The position numbers were made by a program, and so were the translations under genes. A stretch of 64,000 nucleotides of DNA from Arthrobacter echini (GTDB lineage: Bacteria; Actinomycetota; Actinomycetes; Actinomycetales; Micrococcaceae), in NCBI RefSeq assembly GCF_004803505.1, contig NZ_SSWH01000009.1, positions 80,297 to 144,296 of the forward strand, in the 5' to 3' direction. The notes under the pieces were generated by a model. That model made no database searches and was not told the DNA's origin. It saw only the letters and a list, made by a program, of their open reading frames with translations. This document shows, piece by piece, positions 43,683 to 52,413 of this stretch. Numbering within the stretch: position 1 is the stretch's first letter; each line of letters starts with the position of its first letter.

Positions 43683-44948
43683 TCAACCGACCGTCGCGGA
43701 CCGGAAAAGCGCCTCCAGCAGATCGACGGCGATGACCAGGGCGTCCTCGTCCACATCGAAACGGCGGTGGTGGTGCGGGGCCGGGTTCGAGGCCCCCACG
43801 AAGATGTACGTGCCCAGGCCGCCCGCCTCCTGCACCTCGCGGATGAGCAGGTGTGCGTCGTCGCTGCCCCCACCCGAGGGTCCACTGGGCGTGAACGTCG
43901 AGATGGCTGCGACGCCGTCGACCGCACGTGCCACCTCGGCGAGCAGGGTCTCGTCCGGCTGGGACATGGCTGCCCGCCCGTACACCGTGGTCGAGGCCTC
44001 CACCCCGTACATCCGCGCGGCACCCTGCACGGCGTTCTCCGCCCGCTGGTTCAGGTCCTCGAGCACGGCGTTCGACGTCGAGCGGGTCTCGTAGGTGATC
44101 GTGGCGAGCGCCGGAATGATGTTGGCGCTGCCGTCCGCGTGGAACGTACCCACATTGACGCGCGTGTCCGCCTCCGCGAACCGCGTCAGCCCGAGGATGG
44201 CGAGCGTGGCCTGGGCGGCGGCGGCGAGCGCATGGCGACCCTTCTCCGGCGCCGCGGCAGCATGCGCCGCCTCGCCTTCGAAGCGTGCCGTCCACTTGGT
44301 GGTCGCCATCGCGTCCGTGACACCGCCGACGACGGTCCCGGTCGGCAGGTCACCGCCGAGATGGACGGCCAGCATCCGGTCGACACCGCGCGTCACACCC
44401 GCGTCGATCATCGGCTGCGCCCCGCGCACGCCCTCCTCCGCGGGCTGGAACATGATGCGCACCGTGCCGGGGAAGTCGCGGTCACGCAGCCGGTCGGCCA
44501 GTGCGACGCCGATGGCGGCGTGCCCGTCGTGCCCGCACGCGTGCATGAATCCCGTGGTGGACCGGAAGCCGCCGGCCACCGGAGCGTGCTCGTCGCTGGT
44601 CTCCTCGTCCACCGGCAGCGCATCGATGTCCACCCGCAGACCCCACACGGGGCCGGGCCTGTTCCCCGCGAGTTCGGCGACGATGGCCGTTCCGTGCTGC
44701 TGGAAGTACGCGACGTCGTCGGGCGGGGTCCCGGCATCCACGGCGCGCTGCCCCCACGCGTCCATCTCGGCCTGGGTGGGCGGGAGCGCGATGCGGCTGA
44801 CGTCGATGGCCGCAGTCCCGGTGGTGGCGCGGACGCCCACAGCAGCCAGTTCTGTCAGGATGACCGACGCAGTCCGGTATTCGAGGAAGCCGGGCTCGGG
44901 GTGGGCGTGGAACCGGCGACGGAGGGCGATGATCTTCTCGGGCTGCAT
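43683..44948 (-). CDS. M20 family amidohydrolase (AbgA-like)
   Basis: A 421-residue amidohydrolase. Metal ligands are in HACGHDGHAAIGVAL and IMFQPAEEGVRGAQP, with other M20 blocks RRRFHAHPEPGFLEYRTA, NIIPALATITYETRS and SGGGSDDAHLLIREVQ. An extra stretch at about residues 50-90 (VSRIALPPTQAEMDAWGQRA and following) is typical of p-aminobenzoyl-glutamate hydrolase subunit A type enzymes. It probably hydrolyses an N-acyl amino acid or aminobenzoyl-glutamate. The partner AbgB gene is not adjacent. Confidence 0.9.
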   Translation of the reverse strand: MQPEKIIALRRRFHAHPEPGFLEYRTASVILTELAAVGVRATTGTAAIDVSRIALPPTQAEMDAWGQRAVDAGTPPDDVAYFQQHGTAIVAELAGNRPGPVWGLRVDIDALPVDEETSDEHAPVAGGFRSTTGFMHACGHDGHAAIGVALADRLRDRDFPGTVRIMFQPAEEGVRGAQPMIDAGVTRGVDRMLAVHLGGDLPTGTVVGGVTDAMATTKWTARFEGEAAHAAAAPEKGRHALAAAAQATLAILGLTRFAEADTRVNVGTFHADGSANIIPALATITYETRSTSNAVLEDLNQRAENAVQGAARMYGVEASTTVYGRAAMSQPDETLLAEVARAVDGVAAISTFTPSGPSGGGSDDAHLLIREVQEAGGLGTYIFVGASNPAPHHHRRFDVDEDALVIAVDLLEALFRSATVG

Positions 44949-45062
44949 CCTCAGAGCCTACGCAGGAGGCCGGCGGGGTGCCGCTCAGGGCGGCATCGTG
45001 AAGTAGCCTGCTTGAGCCGGGCCTGGATCACGTCGCCCACCCCGTCGACGCAAGGAGGAATG

Positions 45063-45707
45063 ATGGAGACCGTGGCGATCCGGTCCGTTCAGGATCTCCG
45101 CGATCTGGTACCCCGTCCTGGACGGGACAGACGGGTCATGATCGGTCTCGTCGGAGCACCCGGTGCAGGCAAGTCGGCCATTGCCGCAGAGATTGCAGCC
45201 CTCGAGCCCGCTCTTCACGCCCTGGTACCCCTGGACGGTTTCCACCTGGCCGATCAGGCCCTGATCGGCCTCGGTCTGCTGGACCGGAAAGGTGCACCGG
45301 AGACCTTCGACGCCTACGGCTACGCGGCGCTGCTGTCCCGACTACGTACCGGCCCGGCGGAGACGGTTTACGCGCCGACCTTCGAGCGCGATCTGGAACA
45401 GCCGCTGGCCAACGCACTGCCCATTGCATCGTCGTCGTCCCTCCTCATCACCGAAGGCAACTATCTGCTCCTCGATGCGCCGGGCTGGCAGGAGGCCCGA
45501 AGCCAGCTCGACGAGGTGTGGTTCCTCGACGTCGACCCCGAGATCCGTCGCAGCAGACTCATCGAGCGGCACGTCCGGTTCGGCAAATCTCTCCGCGCGG
45601 CCACCGCGTGGGTGCAGCGCGTGGACGATCCGAACGCTGCGCTCGTCGCGGCCTCGCGGGAGCGGGCCGACCTCGTCCTCGACGTCACGGGCTGGACCAT
45701 CGCCTGA
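45063..45707 (+). CDS. P-loop nucleoside/sugar kinase family protein
   Basis: A 214-residue kinase. AAGGAGGA directly precedes two ATGs (45060, 45063); the second has more workable spacing. The Walker A is IGLVGAPGAGKSAIAAEIAA, VPLDGFHLADQALIGLGLL is a PanK/uridine-kinase-like catalytic block, and SSLLITEGNYLLLDAPGW and EIRRSRLIERHVRFGKS provide the lid arginines. Relatives act on fructose or pantothenate-like substrates (FrcK-like annotation). No sugar transporter genes are adjacent. The last 23 nt overlap the tail of the convergent gene. Confidence 0.88.
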   Translation: METVAIRSVQDLRDLVPRPGRDRRVMIGLVGAPGAGKSAIAAEIAALEPALHALVPLDGFHLADQALIGLGLLDRKGAPETFDAYGYAALLSRLRTGPAETVYAPTFERDLEQPLANALPIASSSSLLITEGNYLLLDAPGWQEARSQLDEVWFLDVDPEIRRSRLIERHVRFGKSLRAATAWVQRVDDPNAALVAASRERADLVLDVTGWTIA

Positions 45708-45951
45708 CTCGCCGAGGCTTCGCCCCTGCGCGACGCCGCGTGGTGACCAGCGCCAGGAACCACGGGAGACCGATGGTGAAGCCGGTGACTCCCATCCCGA
45801 AGATGACCCACTGCGATGGACTGAAGCCGAGCGTCAGATTGTTTTCGTCCGCGACGATGCCGGCATTCCACAGATCGATCCCGCCGCTCACGAGGAGGGC
45901 GACGCTCACCGACAGAACGAGCATCGATATCGCTACCCATCGTCTGATCAT
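45685..45951 (-). CDS. Small membrane protein of unknown function
   Basis: Started at the ATG at 45951 because GGAGG lies 5 nt upstream; 88 residues. Two hydrophobic segments are clear: IRRWVAISMLVLSVSVALLV near the N-terminus and WVIFGMGVTGFTIGLPWFLA after a short polar loop, and the tail is basic (TTRRRAGAKPRRVRRW). No family is recognised. It overlaps the 3' end of the convergent kinase gene by 23 nt. Confidence 0.55.
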   Translation of the reverse strand: MIRRWVAISMLVLSVSVALLVSGGIDLWNAGIVADENNLTLGFSPSQWVIFGMGVTGFTIGLPWFLALVTTRRRAGAKPRRVRRWSSP

Positions 45952-46028
45952 TACGGCCTCCAGATCTTCGCAGACGTCACCTGGCTGCATACGTAGCAGT
46001 CCGAATGTTCACCCGATCCGCGCTTGAG

Positions 46029-46050
46029 CCCCGCCGATGCATCGGCGGGG
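46029..46050. repeat. 22-nt perfect palindrome
   Basis: CCCCGCCGATG joined to CATCGGCGGGG, with no loop, at 46029-46050. It sits between the small membrane protein gene and the HigA-like remnant. There is no T-tract. It may be a terminator stem for tctCBA or a protein-binding site. Confidence 0.7.
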
Positions 46051-46080
46051 AATACGGCGTCGCCCAGTTCACCATGGCTA

Positions 46081-46177
46081 CGCAGCCGCGCCATGTCAGT
46101 GCTGATGCGCCGCTTGCCGCGGATATCTCGCTCAGTCGCGTCTGCGGCAGACCGGTAGCCACGGCCAACCGCCACAA
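46081..46177 (-). pseudogene. HigA/XRE-type antitoxin remnant with a frameshift
   Basis: On the minus strand, straight after the tctA stop, one frame reads RLAVATGLPQTRLSEI and the adjacent frame continues RGKRRISTDMARL. Joined, these match the helix-turn-helix core of HigA-family antitoxins (RLA-x-ATGLPQTRIS-x-I-x-RGKRRIS). A 1-nt deletion near 46122 explains the shift. The usual downstream FW-x-NLQ helix is not found, and the upstream part is missing. It is therefore a short decayed fragment with no HigB toxin visible. Confidence 0.6.
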
Positions 46178-46178
46178 G

Positions 46179-47687
46179 TCAGCCGACAGGGTCCGTCCGC
46201 TTCACCCTCCGGAGCAGTCTCGGTAGCACGGCGGGAAGCACCAGCACTGCCAGCGCGACCAGGAGCAATCCGACAGTCAGCGGGCGCGTGAAGAACACGG
46301 AGAAATCGTTCTGACTGATCGACAGTGCCCGTCGCAGCTGGGTCTCCATCATGGGACCGAGGATGGCACCGAGTACGGCAGGTGCCACGGGGAAGTCGTA
46401 GATCCGCATGAAGAAGCCGGCAGCTCCTATGGCACAGACCAGCAGCAGGTCGGTGATGCTGCCCGAGAGGCTGTAGACCCCGAGGATGCCGAACACCAGG
46501 ATCCCGGTGTACAGCAGCGTCTTGGGGATGGCGAGAATCCTGATCCACAGCTTCACCAGCGGGAGGTTGATCGCCAGCAGCATGATGTTGCCGATGAAGA
46601 GGCTCGCGATCAGCGTCCACACCAGATCCGGCGAATCCTCGAACAGCTGCGGCCCGGGCTGGATGTTGTAGATCTGAAACGCACTCAGGATGATCGCAGC
46701 GGTTGCCGACGTCGGGATGCCGAGGGTCAGCAGCGGTACCAGCACACCCGAGAAGGACGCATTGTTGGCAGCCTCGGGGCCGGCCACGCCCTCGATGGCG
46801 CCCTTGCCGAACTCCCCCTTGTGCTTGGACAACCGCTTCTCCACGTTGTAGCTGAGGAACGTCGGGACCTCTGATCCGCCGGTGGGCATCGAGCCGAAGA
46901 AGAAGCCGAGCAGGCCGCCGCGTATCCACGGCTTCCATACGCGGCTGCGTTCTTCCCGGTTCAGCCAGATGCGGCCCGCGAACTCGACGGCCTGTTCCTT
47001 GGCATACTGCAGTCGTGCGAGCCCGTACAGCGCCTCACCAATGGCGAAGAGGCCGATGACCACGATGATGATGTCGATCCCGCCGAGCAACTGTGCCGAG
47101 CCGAAGGTGAAGCGCTGCTGGCCGGTGAGAAAGTCCAGACCGACCAGACCCACGAACAGACCGGCGAAGAGACTGATCATGCCGCGGATCACCGAGGTCC
47201 CGACCAGCGCCGTGACACTGACGAATGCCAGCACCATCAGCGCGAAGTAGTCGGTGGCCTGGAAGTTCCGGGCCAGATTGGCCACCAGCGGCGCCAGGAA
47301 GGTCAGTCCCAGTGTGGAGATGATGCCGGCTGAGAAGGACCCCATGACTGCCGTGGCCAGCGCAGGTCCGGCACGGCCCGCCTTGGCCATCGGGTAACCT
47401 TCGATGGCCGTGGCCACGGACCCGGCCTCACCCGGCGTATTGAGCAGAATGGAGGTGATGGCCCCTCCGTAGAGGGAACCGTAGTAGATCCCGGCGAAGA
47501 TGATCAGCGCACCGGTGGGATCGAAGCCGTACGTCAGCGGAAGCAGGAGGGCCAGTGCGAGTGCCGGTCCGATCCCGGGCAGTACGCCCACCAGCGTGCC
47601 GATCGTGACGCCGATCGCGGCGTACAGCAGATACTGCGGTTCCAGCGCATTGGCGAATCCGCCCAGCAGATCGGCGAGGACATCCAT
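46179..47687 (-). CDS. tctA: Tripartite tricarboxylate transporter, large membrane subunit TctA
   Basis: A 502-residue permease with about twelve helices. The TctA signature is [20 protein letters not shown] ([20 protein letters not shown] follows), together with [20 protein letters not shown] and [20 protein letters not shown]. It forms the channel that moves tricarboxylates such as citrate, using a periplasmic-type binding protein. The stop is 4 nt from the start of the upstream frame remnant. It is last in the order tctC, tctB, tctA, all on the minus strand. The gap to tctB is 3 nt. Confidence 0.95.
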   Translation of the reverse strand: MDVLADLLGGFANALEPQYLLYAAIGVTIGTLVGVLPGIGPALALALLLPLTYGFDPTGALIIFAGIYYGSLYGGAITSILLNTPGEAGSVATAIEGYPMAKAGRAGPALATAVMGSFSAGIISTLGLTFLAPLVANLARNFQATDYFALMVLAFVSVTALVGTSVIRGMISLFAGLFVGLVGLDFLTGQQRFTFGSAQLLGGIDIIIVVIGLFAIGEALYGLARLQYAKEQAVEFAGRIWLNREERSRVWKPWIRGGLLGFFFGSMPTGGSEVPTFLSYNVEKRLSKHKGEFGKGAIEGVAGPEAANNASFSGVLVPLLTLGIPTSATAAIILSAFQIYNIQPGPQLFEDSPDLVWTLIASLFIGNIMLLAINLPLVKLWIRILAIPKTLLYTGILVFGILGVYSLSGSITDLLLVCAIGAAGFFMRIYDFPVAPAVLGAILGPMMETQLRRALSISQNDFSVFFTRPLTVGLLLVALAVLVLPAVLPRLLRRVKRTDPVG

Positions 47688-47690
47688 GGT

Positions 47691-48233
47691 TCAGAGCACC
47701 GTCTCGAGAAGACCGTCGGGCAAGCGCACGCCCAATAGTTCGGTGAAGCCGAAATAGACCGCGGCCGAGAACAGCACGGCGATGATCACGTCACGGATCA
47801 ACCTGCGGCTTCCTGCGACCCGGGCGATTCCCACGAAGAAGATCGAGGTGGCGATGATGTACCCGAGCGGATCCAGAACGGCCACGTAGACCAGCAACGC
47901 AACGACCACTGTCCACAGCGTGCGCCAGTGCGTATCCCGGTGCTCCTCGTCCGCCTGCTCCACCAACGCCCGGTCGGGCTTGAGCGTGGACCGGACAAGG
48001 AAAGCCACCCCGAAGCCCACCAGTCCGATTCCAACGATCAATGGGAAGAACCCGGGCTGCTGGGGACCGAACCCACCACTGATCGAGATACGGATGGCGT
48101 CGATGAGAACCACCGCCGCGCCGAGAAGGATGACGACGGCGGCGATCCGGAGCCCGAGCATGCCCGCCCCGGGCCTGGTCTCCTGACGCACCAGGGCGTG
48201 TGCCCCGGACGGCCCGGAGTCTGGGAGCGACAT
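47691..48233 (-). CDS. tctB: Tripartite tricarboxylate transporter, small membrane subunit TctB
   Basis: A 180-residue protein from the ATG at 48233, overlapping the tctC stop in a TGATG junction. The four hydrophobic segments are LRIAAVVILLGAAVVLIDAI, FFPLIVGIGLVGFGVAFLVR, TLWTVVVALLVYVAVLDPLG and RDVIIAVLFSAAVYFGFTEL. This is the TctB layout; the GPQQPGFFP motif before TM2 is conserved. It works with TctA and TctC. The upstream open frame to 48362 overlaps tctC and is not used. Confidence 0.9.
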   Translation of the reverse strand: MSLPDSGPSGAHALVRQETRPGAGMLGLRIAAVVILLGAAVVLIDAIRISISGGFGPQQPGFFPLIVGIGLVGFGVAFLVRSTLKPDRALVEQADEEHRDTHWRTLWTVVVALLVYVAVLDPLGYIIATSIFFVGIARVAGSRRLIRDVIIAVLFSAAVYFGFTELLGVRLPDGLLETVL

Positions 48234-49270
48234 CAGTCGACGATTCCGAGATCCGTCAGTGTCTGGGTGATGTCCTCGGTCTCTGCATCGATGTACTCTC
48301 CGAACTCTTCGCCGGTCAGGAGGAAGTCGTCCCAGTTGTTGCTCTCCAGTGTTTCCTGCCATTCCGGGGTGTCATGCATGTCTTCGATCATCGACACCAC
48401 GGCATCGCGCTGCTCGTCGGAGATCTCCGGCGGTGCCACGACACCACGCCAATTGGCGATCGACACGTCGTATCCGGCGTCCATGATGGTGGGCGCGTCC
48501 ACGCCCTCGATGACTTCCTCACTGGAGACGGCGAGCAGGCGCATGTCGCCGGCGTCGATCTCGTCCTGGAACTCCGCGAGTCCCGATGCCGCAGCCGTCA
48601 CGTCGCCAGACAGAATGGCCGGCGTCAGCTCACCACCACCGGAATAGGGGATGTAGTTGATCTCCGCGGGCTCGATCCCGACCGACTCAGCGAGCTGTGC
48701 CACGAGGATCTGGTCCACGCCGCCCACCGAACCGCCGCCCCACGCCACGCCGCCCGGGTCGGCCTCGAAGGCGTCCATGAGCTCCTCCAGCGTCTCGTAC
48801 TCGGAGTCCGCCGGCACCACGACGGCGTCGTACTCGGCGGTCAGACGTGCGATCGGCGTCGTGTCCTCCAGCTCGACCTCCGAGTCGGTCTGCTCGATGG
48901 CACCGACGAGGATCTTCCCGATCACCATGAGCTGGTGGGGGTTCCCGGTATTCTCACCGACGAACTGGGTCAATCCCGCCGTGCCCGAGGCGCCCGGCAC
49001 GTTGTAGACTTCCGTGCCGGTGTCGATCACACCGCCCTCGTCCAGGGACCGACCGATGGAACGTGCAGTCTGATCGTAGCCACCTCCGGGATCGGCCGGC
49101 GCCATGATCTCGATGGACTGGCTGGGGTAGTCATCCGCGGAGCCGTCCCCACCACCGGATTCGCCGCCGCAGCCGGTCAGGACCAGCAGCGAGGCGGCCA
49201 GGGGCACTGCCCATCGCATTGCTCGGGTCCGGCTGGACAAGCTGACCTCTGAAATCGTCGTCGACATCAT
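48233..49270 (-). CDS. tctC: Tripartite tricarboxylate transporter substrate-binding lipoprotein TctC
   Basis: A 345-residue binding protein started at the ATG at 49270 (MMSTTISEVS); GAGAG precedes it. The lipoprotein signal is MRWAVPLAASLLVLTGC, with Gly-rich GGESGGGDGS after the Cys. The mature domain starts SQSIEIMAPADPGGGYDQTA and has VYNVPGASGTAGLTQF, the carboxylate-binding loops of this family. It is the first gene of the operon. It is divergent from soxR, with a 152-nt gap. No TctDE sensor pair is in the window. Confidence 0.93.
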   Translation of the reverse strand: MMSTTISEVSLSSRTRAMRWAVPLAASLLVLTGCGGESGGGDGSADDYPSQSIEIMAPADPGGGYDQTARSIGRSLDEGGVIDTGTEVYNVPGASGTAGLTQFVGENTGNPHQLMVIGKILVGAIEQTDSEVELEDTTPIARLTAEYDAVVVPADSEYETLEELMDAFEADPGGVAWGGGSVGGVDQILVAQLAESVGIEPAEINYIPYSGGGELTPAILSGDVTAAASGLAEFQDEIDAGDMRLLAVSSEEVIEGVDAPTIMDAGYDVSIANWRGVVAPPEISDEQRDAVVSMIEDMHDTPEWQETLESNNWDDFLLTGEEFGEYIDAETEDITQTLTDLGIVD

Positions 49271-49422
49271 CTCTGCTCTCTCGTGTGTTCCTGACCCCAA
49301 GAGTGCCCCACAAGTATCGGTCCGGCAATGGGTGGCGCAGTGATTCGGCGTCGTACAGTTCACCACCGCTACGCTGGCAGAACGACGCCGGAGCGACCGG
49401 CGGCAGCAGGAAGGAACGGCAA

Positions 49423-49875
49423 GTGCCGAACGAGCAGGACCTCTCCGTGGGGCAGCTTGCCGCGCGCAGCGGGGTCAGCGTCTCCGCATTGCACTTCTAC
49501 GAGCGCGAGGGCCTCATCCGGAGCCGACGCACCCCCGGAAATCAGCGTCGCTACAACCGCTCGATCCTCCGCAGGGTTGCCGTCATCCGCGCCGCGCAAC
49601 GGGCCGGGATCCCGCTCTCCGCCGTGTCCGACGCCTTCGCGGAGCTACCCAGGGACGGCGTGCCGGATCAGGAGGACTGGCAGCGGATGTCCGCCGCCTG
49701 GCAGCAGGAGCTCGCGCAGCGCATCTCCCAGCTGGAGCACCTCAGGGATCGCCTGGGCGGCTGCATCGGCTGCGGCTGCCTCTCCCTGTCCATGTGCAGT
49801 TTCGTCAACCCGGACGACGCCGCCGCACGCCGTGGCGATGCGTCGACACTGCTGGAACCTGACCGGCCGACTTGA
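49423..49875 (+). CDS. soxR: SoxR-type redox-sensing MerR regulator
   Basis: A 150-residue MerR-family activator from the GTG at 49423 (GGAAGGA upstream). The helix-turn-helix is LSVGQLAARSGVSVSALHFY followed by EREGLIRSRRTPGNQRRYNR. The [2Fe-2S] ligands are C114, C117, C119 and C125 (CIGCGCLSLSMC), the exact C-x2-C-x-C-x5-C spacing of SoxR. It should respond to redox-cycling compounds. The stop codon overlaps the -35 box of the next gene's promoter. Confidence 0.95.
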   Translation: MPNEQDLSVGQLAARSGVSVSALHFYEREGLIRSRRTPGNQRRYNRSILRRVAVIRAAQRAGIPLSAVSDAFAELPRDGVPDQEDWQRMSAAWQQELAQRISQLEHLRDRLGGCIGCGCLSLSMCSFVNPDDAAARRGDASTLLEPDRPT

Positions 49876-49902
49876 CCTCAACCATTGTTGAGGTTCTAGT
49901 CT
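49872..49902 (+). promoter_or_regulatory. SoxR-type promoter with 19-bp spacer
   Basis: TTGACC (49872-49877) and TAGTCT (49897-49902) are separated by 19 nt, the stretched spacing that MerR-family activators correct. The spacer region holds the near-perfect palindrome ACCTCAACCATTGTTGAGGT (49875-49894), close to the SoxR box CCTCAAG/CTTGAGG. The ATG at 49910 is 7 nt after the -10, so the transcript is likely leaderless. Confidence 0.8.
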
Positions 49903-49909
49903 TGAAGTC

Positions 49910-50431
49910 ATGACAGTCCCACCGGGTCACGCCGTCCCCACCGCCGAGCTCTTCAAGGATGCCTTTCGCGCGCACCCCGCCGGGATCGCCGTCATCACGG
50001 CGCAGGGCGAGGACGGCCCGGTAGGGCTCACGGCGTCGTCGGTCTCCTCGGTCTCGGCCGATCCCCCCGTCCTGGTCTTCTCCGTATCGAGCGCGTCGTC
50101 GTCCGCGGCAGTCCTGGTTCAGGCCGAGACGATCGTGGTGCATCTGCTCGGTGCGGATCAGCTCGACATCGCGAAGCTCTTCGCCACGCGGGGCGCCGAT
50201 CGATTCGGCGGGGCCGTGGAATGGCGTGCCCTCACCACGGGTGAGCCGCTGCTGGTCAATGCGCCCTGGGCTCTGCGCAGCCGCATCCTGCACCGCATGC
50301 CAGTGGGCGGATCGACGATCCTCGCGGCCGAGGTGCTGTCCATCGAACCTGGTCTGCACAACGACGTCGCGCCGCTGGTCTACCACAATCGTGCCTATCA
50401 TCGACTGGGAGACCAGTCGCTGCTGGGCTGA
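49910..50431 (+). CDS. Flavin reductase family protein (probable SoxR target)
   Basis: A 173-residue flavin reductase / FMN-binding split-barrel protein. [40 protein letters not shown] and [20 protein letters not shown] are the typical flavin-binding blocks, and the C-terminal [10 protein letters not shown] closes the barrel. It would reduce FMN or FAD with NAD(P)H for a partner monooxygenase, or act in redox defence. Its own promoter is the SoxR-type one just upstream. Confidence 0.9.
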   Translation: MTVPPGHAVPTAELFKDAFRAHPAGIAVITAQGEDGPVGLTASSVSSVSADPPVLVFSVSSASSSAAVLVQAETIVVHLLGADQLDIAKLFATRGADRFGGAVEWRALTTGEPLLVNAPWALRSRILHRMPVGGSTILAAEVLSIEPGLHNDVAPLVYHNRAYHRLGDQSLLG

Positions 50432-50460
50432 AGTACCCCAACACACACCAGGAGGATCGT

Positions 50461-51093
50461 ATGAGTGAGTATGTACTGCCGGATCTCGACTACGACTACG
50501 CGGCCCTGGAGCCGCACATCTCGGGCCGGATCATGGAACTGCACCACTCCAAGCACCAGGCCACCTACGTCAAGGGCGCCAATGACGCCCTGGCCCAGCT
50601 GGCCGAGGCCCGGGAGAAGGGCGAGTTCGGTTCCATCCCGAAACTGTCCAAGGACCTGGCGTTCCATGTGGGCGGTGTGATCAACCACAGCATCTTCTGG
50701 AAGAACATGTCCCCCGAGGGCGGGGACAAGCCCGACGGTGAGCTCGGAAGTGCCCTGGACGAGGCGTTCGGGTCCTTCGACGCGTTCCGTGCGCATTTCA
50801 CCGCTGCTGCTACCTCGTTGCAGGGCTCGGGGTGAGCGGTGCTGGCGTACGAGCCGCTGGGGAAGAATCTGGTGATCGAGCAGCTCTATGATCAGCAGGG
50901 CAATGTGCCGGTGGGGACCATCCCGCTGCTGATGCTCGATATGTGGGAGCACGCGTTCTACCTGGACTATGTGAATGTGAAGCCCGACTACGTCAAGGCG
51001 TGGTGGAACCTGGTGAACTGGGCCGATGTCCAGGCCCGGTACCAGGCCGCGACCGCCGGAGCCTCCACCCTCATCACCCCCGGGAACCAGTAA
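50461..51093 (+). pseudogene. sodA: Fe/Mn superoxide dismutase interrupted by an in-frame TGA
   Basis: Two halves in one frame: 50461-50835 and the continuation to 51093, in all 211 codons counting the internal TGA at 50833-50835 (codon 125). The residue lost is the conserved Trp of [16 protein letters not shown]. Metal ligands are otherwise intact: H28 in MELHHSKHQ, the His in [10 protein letters not shown], and Asp plus His in [11 protein letters not shown]. Codon use is normal past the stop, so the mutation is recent, a sequencing error, or read through. AGGAGG precedes the ATG. Without readthrough the product would lack the last two metal ligands and should be inactive. Confidence 0.85.
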
Positions 51094-51117
51094 CTCCAGC
51101 CCGAATGTCCCGATGCA

Positions 51118-51152
51118 CAGAAGGCCGCCCTCGCCATGAGGGCGGCCTTCTG
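51118..51152. terminator. Bidirectional hairpin terminator between sod and alcohol dehydrogenase genes
   Basis: CAGAAGGCCGCCCTC (51118-51132) is the exact reverse complement of GAGGGCGGCCTTCTG (51138-51152), a 15-bp stem with a 5-nt loop. It lies between two convergent genes. No strong T-run follows, but the stem strength and position suggest a terminator. Confidence 0.75.
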
Positions 51153-51236
51153 CCGTTCCGAACTACCTGGTGATGTCCGGCGGGTATCCATCATCCGGTC
51201 GGTGGATGATTCCTGGTGATCTGAAGTCGCGGGCTG

Positions 51237-52250
51237 TCAGGGCAGCAGCACCAGCCGGATGGGATTGCCCTCCTTGTTCTCCAGCCGCTCGACGGCAGCA
51301 GCGGCGTCCCGTAGTGGGAGGGTGTCGCTGATGGACCGGGCGAAGTCGAGTCTGCCCAGTTCGGCGAGCGCCACGAGCTCCGGGACATGGTGCGCCTCCG
51401 AGCCGTAGTGCCCTCGGATCTGCTTGCGAGCGTAGGAGAAGGAAGTGCTGTCGGAGATGGTGATCGGGTTGCCGCTCAGTCCGACGAGCACGAGCCGCCC
51501 CTTGAGGCCGAGACTGTCGGCGGCTTGGGCCCTCACGGCATCGACACCGGCGAAGTCGAAGGCGGCATCGAGTCCACGCCCACTCGTGGCCGCAGCTATC
51601 GAGGCAGCGAAATCGTCCGCCAGGGGATCGAGTGCCACATCGGCGCCGAAGGCCAGTGCCCGTTCGCGCGCCCCGGGCAGTGGGTCGACGGCGATGATCG
51701 GAGCCGCACCGATCATGCGGAGCAGCTGAACGCCGTGGGCACCGAGTCCACCGACTCCCCAGACACCGACCGCCTCGGCGGGCCGGACGGATCCGGTCGA
51801 GACGATCGACGCCCAGGGCGTCGAGACGGCATCGGGGATGACGGCGGCCTGCTCGAAGGAGAAGTCCGCGCTGAGCGGTACCAGCACGCCGGCTGGCACG
51901 ACGACGTACTCGGCCCAACCGCCGTCGTAGTCGACGCCCATGGTCAGCGTGACGCCGTTGTACTCGTAGCCGGCCTGGATCACCACGCGGTCGCCCTGGT
52001 TCCAGGTGTCGACGCCGTCACCGGCCTGATCGACGGTGCCGGAGGTCTCGTGACCGAGAGTGACCTCGTCACCCTCGAGGTGCCGTGGGGTCAGGAGTCC
52101 CTGGATCAGGTGAACATCGGACAGACAGACACCGGCTGCGCGGACCTTGACCCGGACGAAGCCCGGTCCCGGCTGCGGCACGGGCACCTCTTTGACTTCG
52201 AACGATCGGGTTCTGACATTGAGCCGACCGGCGAGCATGGTCTCGTTCAC
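51237..52250 (-). CDS. Zinc-binding MDR alcohol dehydrogenase
   Basis: A 337-residue MDR enzyme. The catalytic zinc region is AGVCLSDVHLIQG with HLEGDEVTLGHETSG. Unlike the 42625 enzyme it has no four-Cys structural lobe, so it is a one-zinc or zinc-poor member. The cofactor loop is GVWGVGGLGAHGVQLLRMIG, followed by IIAVDPLPG. The C-terminal DTLPLRDAAAAVERLENKEG segment is typical of quinone-reductase/threonine-dehydrogenase-like enzymes. Substrate not predictable. Confidence 0.88.
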   Translation of the reverse strand: MNETMLAGRLNVRTRSFEVKEVPVPQPGPGFVRVKVRAAGVCLSDVHLIQGLLTPRHLEGDEVTLGHETSGTVDQAGDGVDTWNQGDRVVIQAGYEYNGVTLTMGVDYDGGWAEYVVVPAGVLVPLSADFSFEQAAVIPDAVSTPWASIVSTGSVRPAEAVGVWGVGGLGAHGVQLLRMIGAAPIIAVDPLPGARERALAFGADVALDPLADDFAASIAAATSGRGLDAAFDFAGVDAVRAQAADSLGLKGRLVLVGLSGNPITISDSTSFSYARKQIRGHYGSEAHHVPELVALAELGRLDFARSISDTLPLRDAAAAVERLENKEGNPIRLVLLP

Positions 52251-52413
52251 AGCGTCCTCCTGGTGGGTGAACTTTCATGTTAGTCGAGCCCCTCGACACT
52301 GCTCCGGCGCGTCGTGGCGTGCATGGAGCGATCCGACAGATCGGGCGTGCAGAATTGATTGCCCTGACAGCAACAGGCAGAGAAAGCCAGGTCGACACTG
52401 AAGGAGCCGGTTC

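Noticed and set aside
46005..46226. Small plus-strand frame across the HigA-like remnant
   Set aside because: No ribosome binding site or family; it is the opposite strand of the tctA end and the palindrome.
50833..50835. The sodA TGA as a selenocysteine codon
   Set aside because: The position is a conserved Trp in the family, and no 11-nt-spaced hairpin with a GTC-type loop follows. Sec at Trp would be without precedent. A point mutation or sequencing error is simpler.
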